IMG/VR virus record: IMGVR_UViG_3300027974_001778
Span: 1 to 64,000 of that record
Strand: one strand, 5' to 3'
DNA from: a virus
DNA length: 64,000 nt
A model generated the notes under the pieces. It was given only the letters and a program-made list of their open reading frames with translations, was not told the DNA's origin and ran no database searches. Of this stretch, positions 38,490 through 46,189 are shown in pieces. Every line of letters begins with the position of its first letter. Positions within the stretch are counted from its first letter, which is position 1. The translations under genes and the position numbers were made by a program.

Positions 38490-39599
38490 TTAACAAGGAT
38501 TTATGTATGTCACAAATCCATCTCCACTTACAATTATATAAGTACTAACACAAGTAACATCTGTGTCGCCACCAAGAACTGTGAAGCTATAATCAAACCC
38601 ACTACAATCTTTACCAACAAAAAGAGTGTCAGTAGTTCCGCCATAAAATGCATATCTTTTACATAAAGGACCTGACGGTGTTTGTGTTTGAGTTGGAGTG
38701 TTAGTTGAAGTTTGAGTGTTGGTTGGAGTTTGAGTATTGGTTGGAGTTTGAGTATTTGTTGAAGTTTGTGTGTTGGTTGGAGTTTGAGTATTAGTCGGAG
38801 TGTTAGTTGGCGTTTCAGTATTGGTTGGAGTGTTAGTTGGCGTTGATGTATTAGTTGGAGTTGGAGTACTTGTTGGTAATAAAGAACAAAGGGTGAAATA
38901 TCCAACTGTATTACCAGACAAATCAAGTTCAACCAAAACTCCTAAATAATTATAATATCCTGCAATATTTCCAATGATTCCGCCATTTGACGTATTAAAG
39001 AAATAACTATTTTGGTCAAAAATTTGTTCTACACCATATATAGAGGTGCTATCTGAACCGTTACACGCATCGTATGGACTTGTTCCTCCACTTAAACAAC
39101 TAAATTCATATAATATAACTCCTGAAGGAGTTACTGTTGGAGTTGCGGTTTGAGTTGGAGTCTGTGTTTGATTTGGAGTATTAGTTGGCGTTTCTGTATT
39201 AGTAGGAGTTAAGGTATTAGTAGGTGTTACTGTTGGTGTTTGTGTACTAGTTGTGGTGTTTGTAGGAGTTGTACTTGGAGTATTAGTTGGAGTTCCTGTA
39301 TTAGTTGGAGTATTAGTTGGAGTCACCGTTGGAGTTGATGTTACCGTTGGTGTTGGAGAAGTTTCAGTTGGTGTTGGTGTTGGTGTTGGTGTTGGTCCTA
39401 ATATCGATATACTATATGTGTAAGCATATAATGGAACGTAACAATTATATGTTCCGTAATAATAATCTGCAACATAACTAAATGGAAAAACTTGATTACC
39501 TAAGTCAACGGAAGTCCCTCCTGTTTGAGGAAGAAACGTAACTTCGGTTGTTAATCCGCTTAAACTTACACTTGAAATTAATACACCACAATCTGCCAT
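38490..39599 (-). CDS. Thr/Pro-linker virion protein with repeated beta domains
   Basis: A 369-residue paralogue in design to the downstream 348-residue protein: an N-terminal beta domain (1-68), a linker of TPT/NTPT units (about 70-158), a Cys-containing domain (about 160-240: FSCLSGGTSPYDACNGSDS ... YFTLCS), a second linker rich in TPTNTQT (about 243-312) and a C-terminal Cys domain (KRYAFYGGTTDTLFVGKDC to INPC). The Thr/Pro segments should be extended and protease-resistant if glycosylated. A TATTTATT motif lies 3 nt before the ATG. Probably a fibre or surface decoration protein; no enzymatic motif. Confidence 0.7.
   Translation of the reverse strand: MADCGVLISSVSLSGLTTEVTFLPQTGGTSVDLGNQVFPFSYVADYYYGTYNCYVPLYAYTYSISILGPTPTPTPTPTETSPTPTVTSTPTVTPTNTPTNTGTPTNTPSTTPTNTTTSTQTPTVTPTNTLTPTNTETPTNTPNQTQTPTQTATPTVTPSGVILYEFSCLSGGTSPYDACNGSDSTSIYGVEQIFDQNSYFFNTSNGGIIGNIAGYYNYLGVLVELDLSGNTVGYFTLCSLLPTSTPTPTNTSTPTNTPTNTETPTNTPTNTQTPTNTQTSTNTQTPTNTQTPTNTQTSTNTPTQTQTPSGPLCKRYAFYGGTTDTLFVGKDCSGFDYSFTVLGGDTDVTCVSTYIIVSGDGFVTYINPC
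38676..39393 (-). repeat. Thr-Pro linker repeats in the 369-residue protein
   Basis: Blocks 39127-39393 and 38676-38878 encode TPTNT(P/Q)T-like units. Units of about 18-21 nt recur almost unchanged, so replication slippage or recombination between blocks is likely. Confidence 0.85.
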
Positions 39600-39602
39600 G
39601 TT

Positions 39603-39610
39603 AATAAATA
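39603..39610 (-). promoter_or_regulatory. TATTTATT late-promoter candidate
   Basis: Minus-strand TATTTATT, 3 nt before ATG 39599, in the 33-nt gap between Thr/Pro-rich genes. Confidence 0.55.
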
Positions 39611-39632
39611 CTCAAAAATTTTATTTTATCTT

Positions 39633-40202
39633 TTAACATACCCCAACATTAATAATTTGATTACCGCTAAGTTGAATAAACTTAGCTCCGTTTGAGATTG
39701 TAAAATTGGCATTAATTGGAGGGATTGTTAAAGATTGGTTACCATATACATAATCACCCACTTCTAAATTTTCAAAAAGTTTTGGAATGTAGATTGTTAC
39801 GTTTGCTGGATTTGCAATCATATTAACAGATTGACAGACATTTTGATACCAACCACCTGTTCTTAAATTATACATATAAACTGTTGTTGGTGTAACCGTT
39901 GGTGTTGTTGTAGGTGTTGGAGTTGGAGAAGTTGAGGTTGGAGTCGGTGTTACAGAACTTTGAGTTGGTGTTGACGTAATGGTTGGAGTCGGTGTTGTTG
40001 AAGGACATAAGCCCACTAAAGATATTGTAAGAGGAGCTCCATAACTTTCAACAATTAAATCCTTAGCACAAACATATTGTACTTCTAACGGGTTAATTGG
40101 TGAAACACTAATTATATCCGTACAACCAGTCCATCTATAATATCCTTCTTCGACATTATTGTAGTTGGTTATAATAAAATAGTTACAGTCGGTTGTATAC
40201 AT
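39633..40202 (-). CDS. Thr/Pro-linker virion protein, short form
   Basis: 189 residues: N-terminal Cys-rich beta domain (1-66, starting YTTDCNYFIITNYNNVEEGY), a single TPT linker (about 67-107) and a C-terminal beta domain (108-189, MYNLRTGGWYQNVCQS to INVGVC) ending in Cys like its neighbours. It starts 1 nt after the stop of the Gly-X-Y fibre gene, so the two are coupled and their products may interact or be made in equal amounts. No own promoter motif is visible. Function is inferred only from the shared architecture. Confidence 0.68.
   Translation of the reverse strand: MYTTDCNYFIITNYNNVEEGYYRWTGCTDIISVSPINPLEVQYVCAKDLIVESYGAPLTISLVGLCPSTTPTPTITSTPTQSSVTPTPTSTSPTPTPTTTPTVTPTTVYMYNLRTGGWYQNVCQSVNMIANPANVTIYIPKLFENLEVGDYVYGNQSLTIPPINANFTISNGAKFIQLSGNQIINVGVC
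39880..40008 (-). repeat. Thr-Pro linker repeat in the 189-residue protein
   Basis: Codes for about 40 residues of TPTPT/STSPTPTPTT type linking two beta domains. Confidence 0.8.
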
Positions 40203-40203
40203 T

Positions 40204-40947
40204 TTAACTTATTTTCAAATATCCATAATTAACCGTAACACCTGATACTGTATTGTTTTGAATACCGAATACAAATGTATTTGTTGATGTAACAACTGTT
40301 GAAGCGGTGGATATTGCACCTGCAGTTCCTATAATCTGTGCAGGTATACTTGTAAACAATATTGGACTACCCCCACCAGTATAATTCCATGCATACTGAA
40401 CACCAATTACTGGTACATTAGTATTACTAACACTTACTGTGGCATTATAAACTATTATACCATTTGGTATATTTCCAAGAACCCATAAGTTATACGTATC
40501 ATTAATATCAACTGTAAAACTGTAGTTATTAGTTCCTGGAGTCACCGTCCAACTACCTGTAAAACCAGATAAACCTGAAATTCCACTTGTACCAGAACTA
40601 CCTGAAGAGCCTGATGTTCCTGAAGTTCCACTTGAACCGCTTGTTCCTGAAGTTCCACTTGAGCCAGATGTTCCTGAAGAACCTGAGATTCCGCTAGTTC
40701 CTGATGAACCGCTTGTACCAGAACTACCATTAATTCCGCTAGTTCCTGATGTTCCGCTTGAACCCGATGAACCACTTGTTCCTGAGCTACCGTCTGTTCC
40801 GCTAGTTCCTGATGTTCCTGAAGAACCTATTAATGTTTCTTTTAAAACTTTAAAAGTTTCAGTTAAACCGCTATTATCCATAACAAGATAAGCACCCGTG
40901 GTGTCTCCTGTGTATAGTGGTAATGCACTGATTTTTGTATTTGCCAT
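40204..40947 (-). CDS. Gly-X-Y (collagen-like) tail fibre protein
   Basis: The N-terminus MANTKISALPLYTGDTTGAYL is the TKISALP head piece common in phage tail fibres. Residues about 41-130 are roughly thirty uninterrupted Gly-X-Y triplets in which X and Y are almost all Ser or Thr (GTS, GSS, rare GIN, GIS, GTD) and proline is absent. The C-terminal 115 residues form a beta-rich head (SWTVTPGTNNYSFTVDIND to VTVNYGYLKIS). Such fibres are trimeric. The Ser/Thr density makes it another candidate for O-glycosylation by the neighbouring enzymes. It lies 13 nt after the Cys-rich adhesin gene and 1 nt before the 189-residue gene. Confidence 0.75.
   Translation of the reverse strand: MANTKISALPLYTGDTTGAYLVMDNSGLTETFKVLKETLIGSSGTSGTSGTDGSSGTSGSSGSSGTSGTSGINGSSGTSGSSGTSGISGSSGTSGSSGTSGTSGSSGTSGTSGSSGSSGTSGISGLSGFTGSWTVTPGTNNYSFTVDINDTYNLWVLGNIPNGIIVYNATVSVSNTNVPVIGVQYAWNYTGGGSPILFTSIPAQIIGTAGAISTASTVVTSTNTFVFGIQNNTVSGVTVNYGYLKIS
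40557..40827 (-). repeat. Gly-Ser/Thr-Ser triplet repeat tract
   Basis: A 9-nt-periodic coding repeat (about 90 residues) encoding Gly at every third position. The DNA alternates a few codon variants, with several 20-40 nt near-duplicates. Confidence 0.85.
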
Positions 40948-40960
40948 TTTAATCTATTTT

Positions 40961-43384
40961 TTATGTTATATCTATTTCAATATTATCGTTATTTTCTGCG
41001 GTAGCAACTGAATCATCTTCAAATAATAAGAAGTATGGTTCAGTGGGTGTTACTGTTGGAGTAGGCGTTGAAGTTGTTGTTGGAGTTAAGGTTTCAGTTG
41101 GAGTATTAGTTGGTGTTTCTGTAATTGTAGGAGTTGGAGTAGGTGTTTCTGTTTCAGTAGTAGTAGGAGTTGGAGTTTCTGTATTAGTTGGAGTATTAGT
41201 AGGCGTTTCTGTATTAGTTGGAGTTTGAGTTGGTGTATTAGTAGGAGTTTCCGTATTAGTAGGTGTGTTGGTAGGTGTTTCAGTTGGAGTTGGTGTTTGA
41301 GTTTCTGTTGCAGTTGGTGTTAATCCAACAGTAGCCGTAGAAGTTGGAGTTTCAGTGTTAGTAGGGGTTGATGTATTTGTTGGTGTTGATGTGGTAGTTG
41401 GAGTGTTAGTAGGGGTTGATGTTGGACATGGGTATAAAGAAGAAAACAAATCATTACATGGTACCATCAAATATCCTAAATCATTACACGGTACTGAGAT
41501 ATACAACAAGTCGTTGTTTGGAATAAAAATTCTACAATTAAGACAATTAGGGTCTAATAAATTATATCTATTCTTTAATAATTTAAAGTTATGTCTAATT
41601 TGAGAAGCGTTTAATGGTTCTGTATACATTCTAAATGCACTAACATCACCAATCATACTACCACCAAAAATTTCTTCTAACCTTATTTGAGTTGTAAGAC
41701 CTGAGTATTCAGTATGTTCTAAGTCATAATCTGTTAAACATTCAGGGTCTTGTTGATATGTAATACCACTTAACTCTGCGGGACACCCTGCAGAGAATGT
41801 TAAGTTGTCGTGAAGACCTTGAGTACCACCACCAACTGAAATATTATATCCAACTCCAATTTGTTTTTCTTTTTCAACATTAAGAAGTCTTGGAATTATT
41901 TCCTCGAAATTTTCAGCCACCAAAAATAATTTACCATTAACATAAAACTTAAGAGTACCTAATCTATATTTTTGTTCTTCGGTCCAAATATCAGTAAACG
42001 TAACAACCTCTGTTGAAGGTGGAATATATCCTGGGTCATGTGTTATTGGAGGTTCAACTAATGTTACACTTCTATTCTCTAATGTTGCAAAATATACATC
42101 ATCAACTAACAAACCAAGTCCTCCTTTTTCATATAGGTCACAGGTATCAAACCATTCCTTTCTTTGAAATACGGCATCTATTTGAACCCAATGTTCAACG
42201 TTAGGATAAGTAGTCCCACTACAATCATCAAATATTCCTCTCGTAGAACACCATTCGGTTACAGATGTTCCAGTGTGGTAAGTCAATCCTGTAAGACAAG
42301 TTCCACTATGTTCACACCCTCCTGTTATTCTATATGTCTTAACACATAGTCTTGGACTACCTGTATCTCCACTTAATCTTAAAGACAACGCATTTGACAC
42401 ACCATCATATAACGGGTCCTTTTCAGGATATTTGGCATGTGACTCACAATCACAAGGGCAACCACAAGTACAATGAGTTATCGTACCTCCCGATGGTTGA
42501 TACACCTGTAGACATTCAGATGAAGTATTCGCAGTACTTGCACATCCACAAGTATGCATACAAGTTAACCCTGAGGTCACTCTTGTATACCCTGTATCTT
42601 GTTTTGGTTCACCATCAGCATAGTGATAGAATTTGTTTTCGGCTCTCGCTCCCATGTAGAAAAAGGTTCCCTTATTATCAGGATACCTTGAATTAAGTCC
42701 GACAGAAGTATCTCCTGTCCATCTGTATCTTAACATAAATTCAGCTGTCCACCCTAACGATACTCTTTGAGGGAACACCTGATAGTCGTATCCTGGTAAC
42801 TTATAAAAACCTTGAAAAAACCCTCCGTTTAATCTGGCAAAATAACCCACAGGATTACCATCTGTGGCGTAATACATATCATAGGTATAAGAGTTGTCGT
42901 TCCACAATCTATTTTCTGAAGTTGTGAAACCAGTGATAGGGTGCATTTTCATTCTCCTATCATATTTATATCTACTAAATCTGTCTGACTCTGTTTCGTA
43001 AAGACCAGTTGTGATTTCAATAGTCTCACCTGACATGTTTTTAACAAGTCCATTGTCAATACCTGTCAAACCAACATCACATAACTCAGTAACAATGAGA
43101 CAAAAATTAGGGTCTGTATCAGTCGGATTCCAATAGTTTTCAGATACAATAGTATCATCATCAAATGTACACGAATTTGTTTGACATTTTGTAGTCCCTG
43201 AACTATTAAAGTCAAATTTAAAAGGCATTCTATTACCATTATCCTCACCAATTAACAATGGTGAAAAAATAACTTCTTGGTCGTAGTCTTTCTCATCTGA
43301 CGCGAGACAAATGTCCGTGACTTCGTTGACAGGTTTAATACCCCATCGTCTAAAATTATATTGATTTATATTTTGATATGCCAT
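40961..43384 (-). CDS. Large Cys-rich LamG-like adhesin with Thr/Pro tail
   Basis: An 807-residue virion protein. Residues 1-650 contain beta-rich domains with a concanavalin/LamG flavour: [20 protein letters not shown] and the closing [19 protein letters not shown] with the helix [13 protein letters not shown]. About 280-330 is a dense cysteine cluster (CMHTCGCAS, then [12 protein letters not shown]), which could bind metal. Residues about 655-790 are a long TPT/ETPTNT linker, and a short acidic tail follows. LamG-like folds bind sugars, so a receptor-binding or decoration role is likely. It is the first gene of the fibre operon, with a TATTTATC motif 8 nt upstream, divergent from the plus-strand block. 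Confidence 0.7.
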   Translation of the reverse strand: MAYQNINQYNFRRWGIKPVNEVTDICLASDEKDYDQEVIFSPLLIGEDNGNRMPFKFDFNSSGTTKCQTNSCTFDDDTIVSENYWNPTDTDPNFCLIVTELCDVGLTGIDNGLVKNMSGETIEITTGLYETESDRFSRYKYDRRMKMHPITGFTTSENRLWNDNSYTYDMYYATDGNPVGYFARLNGGFFQGFYKLPGYDYQVFPQRVSLGWTAEFMLRYRWTGDTSVGLNSRYPDNKGTFFYMGARAENKFYHYADGEPKQDTGYTRVTSGLTCMHTCGCASTANTSSECLQVYQPSGGTITHCTCGCPCDCESHAKYPEKDPLYDGVSNALSLRLSGDTGSPRLCVKTYRITGGCEHSGTCLTGLTYHTGTSVTEWCSTRGIFDDCSGTTYPNVEHWVQIDAVFQRKEWFDTCDLYEKGGLGLLVDDVYFATLENRSVTLVEPPITHDPGYIPPSTEVVTFTDIWTEEQKYRLGTLKFYVNGKLFLVAENFEEIIPRLLNVEKEKQIGVGYNISVGGGTQGLHDNLTFSAGCPAELSGITYQQDPECLTDYDLEHTEYSGLTTQIRLEEIFGGSMIGDVSAFRMYTEPLNASQIRHNFKLLKNRYNLLDPNCLNCRIFIPNNDLLYISVPCNDLGYLMVPCNDLFSSLYPCPTSTPTNTPTTTSTPTNTSTPTNTETPTSTATVGLTPTATETQTPTPTETPTNTPTNTETPTNTPTQTPTNTETPTNTPTNTETPTPTTTETETPTPTPTITETPTNTPTETLTPTTTSTPTPTVTPTEPYFLLFEDDSVATAENNDNIEIDIT
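41040..41430 (-). repeat. Thr-Pro linker repeats in the 807-residue adhesin
   Basis: About 130 residues of [13 protein letters not shown] and ETPTPT units. Codon use varies little, so the DNA reads as a GTTGGAGTxxxAGTTGG-like tandem pattern on the plus strand. Confidence 0.85.
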
Positions 43385-43392
43385 AAACTAAT

Positions 43393-43400
43393 GATAAATA
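43393..43400 (-). promoter_or_regulatory. TATTTATC late-promoter candidate for the fibre operon
   Basis: Minus-strand TATTTATC, 8 nt before ATG 43384. Together with the plus-strand copy at 43414 it forms a divergent pair in a 52-nt gap. Confidence 0.6.
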
Positions 43401-43413
43401 CATTGTGTCGTGG

Positions 43414-43421
43414 TATTTATA
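43414..43421 (+). promoter_or_regulatory. TATTTATA late-promoter candidate for the 43.4-46.1 kb block
   Basis: Plus-strand TATTTATA, 15 nt before ATG 43437, back to back with the minus-strand copy 13 nt away. Confidence 0.6.
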
Positions 43422-43436
43422 TGATAAAAAGAACAG

Positions 43437-44252
43437 ATGATTGCAACAGATACCGAATTTTATTCATCGCCATATTATTTTCTCTTAAGAGACAAGGGGA
43501 GTAAATATTCCTTATATTTCTCTGTGGAAGGAAATTTAACTGAAGCTCGCAAAAAAGACGAGGTAATTCACTTCGAAAAAAGTAAGGGTGAGAAAGTAAA
43601 AAAACATTTAAAAAAAGTTGCCAAAGAGAAAAAAATTAAGGATACCAAAACTTTAAAAAAAGATTTGGAAGAACTGGTTAATGCTGACGGAGCAATGTCA
43701 AACTCTGCAATTCCTATTTTAGACCCTAGGCTTCACCCAAGAAAAACTATGGACCAAACTGTGGCGGCATCAAGAATTACAAACGACCCAATCTCTCGTG
43801 GATATAGAACTTACTATGGTGAAAGTGAAATGAAAGAAATTGACATGTCAGGAGCGTTTGGATATGAGGAAACTGAAGACATGGATGGTGAAGACACTTA
43901 CAAATATTTGGTTAAAGATATGGGAATGGAACCTGATGATGCTAAAGAAAGAACAAAGCAACAAGGTAAAGACCCATCAGGTAAGAAAGATAAAAAATCA
44001 AAATACTATAAAGATAAAAACTTTATCACAAGAGCAACATTATCTGAGATTCAAAAACAAAAGGCAATCAAAATGGTTGAGGACCTTTTGGCAAATAAGA
44101 AATCTTCAGAAGATGGTGACGTGAATGAAAAGAATGTTGACGATTTTAAAATTCTAAAAAGAAATATTGCTAACTTAAAAAAACAAGCAGAACGTCAAGG
44201 TCTTCAAATTGATGACTTGATTAAATTTCTAAGAACAGAATTAAAAAAATAA
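43437..44252 (+). CDS. Unknown highly charged protein, 271 residues
   Basis: Not recognised. After a short aromatic start (EFYSSPYYFLLRDKGSKYSL) it becomes Lys/Glu-rich and helical (45-85), has a central segment with ILDPRLHPRKTMDQTVAASR and SRGYRTYYGESEMKEIDMSG, a Lys-rich stretch (DPSGKKDKKSKYYKDKN) and a C-terminal coiled-coil-like helix (about 215-271). Composition resembles prohead core or internal head proteins, though no family match is evident. It heads the plus-strand late block, whose following genes start within 1-6 nt of each preceding stop. Confidence 0.72.
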   Translation: MIATDTEFYSSPYYFLLRDKGSKYSLYFSVEGNLTEARKKDEVIHFEKSKGEKVKKHLKKVAKEKKIKDTKTLKKDLEELVNADGAMSNSAIPILDPRLHPRKTMDQTVAASRITNDPISRGYRTYYGESEMKEIDMSGAFGYEETEDMDGEDTYKYLVKDMGMEPDDAKERTKQQGKDPSGKKDKKSKYYKDKNFITRATLSEIQKQKAIKMVEDLLANKKSSEDGDVNEKNVDDFKILKRNIANLKKQAERQGLQIDDLIKFLRTELKK

Positions 44253-44253
44253 T

Positions 44254-44730
44254 ATGAATAAGGACCTATATAATTCGGCCAAAGGAGAAATTGAATTTCC
44301 TAAAGACAAACAGGAACACATGAAAAAATGTTTCCGTATGGTTAAAGGTGCCAATGAAAATATTGAAGGGTTTAATAGAAATCAAGAACTACAAGGTCAA
44401 AATTTTATTGAATACAAACAATTAAAAAGGATTAAAAACTTTTTTGATAATTTTAGTGGTAATCATAATGAAGCTCCGTTTATTTTAAATGGGGGTGTTG
44501 TAATGAAAAATTGGGTGGAAAATGAATTGAGGAAAATGAGAGATTACGAAAAAATGACCAAAACAAATAAAATGAATGCAGGAATGCAAAATCAGTTTTT
44601 AAAACCTCACGAAAAGAAAAACTTTAATAATGTAAGGCCTTCACAAGAACATACCAGTACCGTTTATAGATATAATACTGCGGTAACTGAAAGCCTAAAA
44701 AGAATAAACGAACTAATTTCAAAATTATAA
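44254..44730 (+). CDS. Unknown helical charged protein, 158 residues
   Basis: Not recognised. It starts one nucleotide after the preceding stop. The sequence is Lys/Glu/Asn-rich and helical: FPKDKQEHMKKCFRMVKGAN, QNFIEYKQLKRIKNFFDNFS, then a hydrophobic patch APFILNGGVVMKNWVENELR and a C-terminal helix ending LKRINELISKL. No enzymatic motif or membrane segment. Likely a virion-assembly protein because of its place in the late block, but this is context only. Confidence 0.72.
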   Translation: MNKDLYNSAKGEIEFPKDKQEHMKKCFRMVKGANENIEGFNRNQELQGQNFIEYKQLKRIKNFFDNFSGNHNEAPFILNGGVVMKNWVENELRKMRDYEKMTKTNKMNAGMQNQFLKPHEKKNFNNVRPSQEHTSTVYRYNTAVTESLKRINELISKL

Positions 44731-44732
44731 TC

Positions 44733-45026
44733 ATGGCAAATGAACTAATTGTTGATTTATCTCAAAACGAACCAAACGCACTTACAGCCTATGCTGAAGC
44801 GGAAAGAGCTAAATTAATACCAAAAAACGACTATAACGCTGTAGGTAATGAATATTCATCAGTAAACAGAGATGCTGTTGCCGACGGAGATTCTATGGGT
44901 AGAGGTACAGGTACCTTCTTAGATGTCTACAACGTAAACGCTGGAACTATTGACGACGTTATGGAAAGAAAAAACGAAATCAAAATTAACAAATTTAATT
45001 CATCAAAAACTTATCCTAATTTTTAA
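44733..45026 (+). CDS. Unknown small protein, 97 residues
   Basis: Not recognised. An Asn/Asp-rich, moderately acidic protein (ELIVDLSQNEPNALTAYAEA, GNEYSSVNRDAVADGDSMGR) with a Gly-rich turn and a short helical end. It starts 2 nt after the preceding stop and shares one base with the next start codon, so it is clearly part of the same transcript. A structural role is guessed from context. Confidence 0.7.
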   Translation: MANELIVDLSQNEPNALTAYAEAERAKLIPKNDYNAVGNEYSSVNRDAVADGDSMGRGTGTFLDVYNVNAGTIDDVMERKNEIKINKFNSSKTYPNF

Positions 45027-45499
45027 TGAAATTAAATCAAGCACTTAAAGGTCTAATATGTGAAATCGCTTCTATCGATGGTGTTGTTGACGCCATTAAA
45101 AAAAGACAGATAGTGATTATCTATTATGATGGTGATGAACCAGGTGGTAGAGGTATTAGACAAATTGAACCTGTTTGCTTAGGAACAAGTAAAGCGGGCA
45201 ACAAGATTTTAAGAGCTTGGGATGATGAAGGTGCTTCTCACACAGCATATAAGGGAGAACAACCATTACCAGGATGGAGAATTTTTAGGTTAGACAAGAT
45301 ATTGTCAATTAAACCAACAGGTGAAGTTTACAATACTCCAAAGCCTAATTATAATTTTAACGGAGATAAAAGTATGGTCAGTGTAATTATCAATGCAAAA
45401 TTTGATAATCAACAACCTCAAGAAACACAACAACCACAACCAACACAAGAAATACCAACACAAGAAACACCAACGCCTACTCCAACTCCACAAACTTAA
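45026..45499 (+). CDS. WYL-like domain protein with Gln/Pro tail
   Basis: Residues about 15-100 have the WYL plan: VVDAIKKRQIVIIYYDGDEP, a glycine turn, RGIRQIEPVCLGTSKAGNKI, LRAWDDEGASHTA and GWRIFRLDKILSIKPTG. WYL domains are small SH3-like ligand or nucleic-acid binding modules, usually in bacterial regulators, often of phage-defence loci. Here it is not attached to an HTH; instead residues about 128-157 are a Gln/Pro/Thr-rich tail. It overlaps the previous gene by one base. Whether it is a virion component or a regulator is unclear. Confidence 0.65.
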   Translation: MKLNQALKGLICEIASIDGVVDAIKKRQIVIIYYDGDEPGGRGIRQIEPVCLGTSKAGNKILRAWDDEGASHTAYKGEQPLPGWRIFRLDKILSIKPTGEVYNTPKPNYNFNGDKSMVSVIINAKFDNQQPQETQQPQPTQEIPTQETPTPTPTPQT

Positions 45500-45505
45500 T
45501 ATATT

Positions 45506-46135
45506 ATGAACGAAAATGATTTAATGAGCAGATTAGCGGCATCTAAAGCTATTATGGATAGTCCAAAATTTGGTAAAAGTAATAATACAATGAGTGGAGG
45601 ATTACCTCCAACATCTTTGCAAGATTTTGATATGCCACAAGCAAAGTATAATATTCCTCAAGAATATCTACAAGAACAACCACAAGTTCAACAACCTTAT
45701 TTATCAGAGCTCCCTAGAGTGAATACAAAACCAGTTGGTAATCCAACCGTTGATGCAATTAAAAATTCAAAACTTCCTGATGATATTAAGAGGTTAATGA
45801 TGGAACATCCAATTGCGCAACAACAACAACCTGAAGCGACTTTATCAAATGACTTAATTGAAAGAGCTTCAAGATTAATGAAAGGTAATGATGGCGGATA
45901 TGTTCCTGAATCGGCAAAACCAAAAACTCAATCGGAATCTCCACAACAAACTTCTAGTGTTAGTGGTATTAATTACAAATTAATTCAAAAAATGATTAAT
46001 GAAGCCGTAAGTAATGCACTTAGAGAAAACGGATTACTTATGGAAAGTTCTGAAAAATCTAATGAAATTTTTAGCTTTAAAGTAGGTAAGCACGTGTTTG
46101 AAGGTAAAGTTACCAAAATTAAAAAGTTGGCCTAA
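45506..46135 (+). CDS. Unknown Gln/Pro-rich protein, prohead-core-like
   Basis: Not recognised. A disordered, Gln/Pro/Ser-rich body (residues 1-150) with short helices (IKRLMMEHPIAQQQQ, LIERASRLMKG), then a helix INYKLIQKMINEAVSNALREN and a conserved-looking C-terminal beta pair FKVGKHVFEGKVTKIKKL. A disordered body plus compact C-terminal motif is common in scaffolding/core proteins. It is the last gene before the 54-nt gap that precedes the glycan operon. Confidence 0.68.
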   Translation: MNENDLMSRLAASKAIMDSPKFGKSNNTMSGGLPPTSLQDFDMPQAKYNIPQEYLQEQPQVQQPYLSELPRVNTKPVGNPTVDAIKNSKLPDDIKRLMMEHPIAQQQQPEATLSNDLIERASRLMKGNDGGYVPESAKPKTQSESPQQTSSVSGINYKLIQKMINEAVSNALRENGLLMESSEKSNEIFSFKVGKHVFEGKVTKIKKLA

Positions 46136-46148
46136 CACCTTTTCTTAT

Positions 46149-46180
46149 TTGACATATTTTGTTATACTTTTGAGTATATA
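46149..46180 (+). promoter_or_regulatory. Possible promoter of the glycan/nucleotide operon
   Basis: TTGACA (46149-46154) is a perfect -35 hexamer, but the best -10-like hexamer, TATATA at 46175, is 20 nt away, longer than ideal. TATACT (46165) and the Bacteroidota-like TACTTTTG (46165-46172) are alternatives. No TATTTAT motif is present, so the operon is probably not late. Confidence 0.4.
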
Positions 46181-46189
46181 TTAAAATTT

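Noticed and set aside
38676-41430. Regularly spaced short repeats resembling a CRISPR or minisatellite array
   Set aside because: All lie within long open frames, vary codon by codon and encode TPT or Gly-X-Y units. No constant repeat with unique spacers is present.
41043-41603. Plus-strand Val/Gly-rich open frames opposite the Thr/Pro linkers
   Set aside because: They are antisense shadows of low-complexity coding DNA with no promoter motif and no plausible protein.
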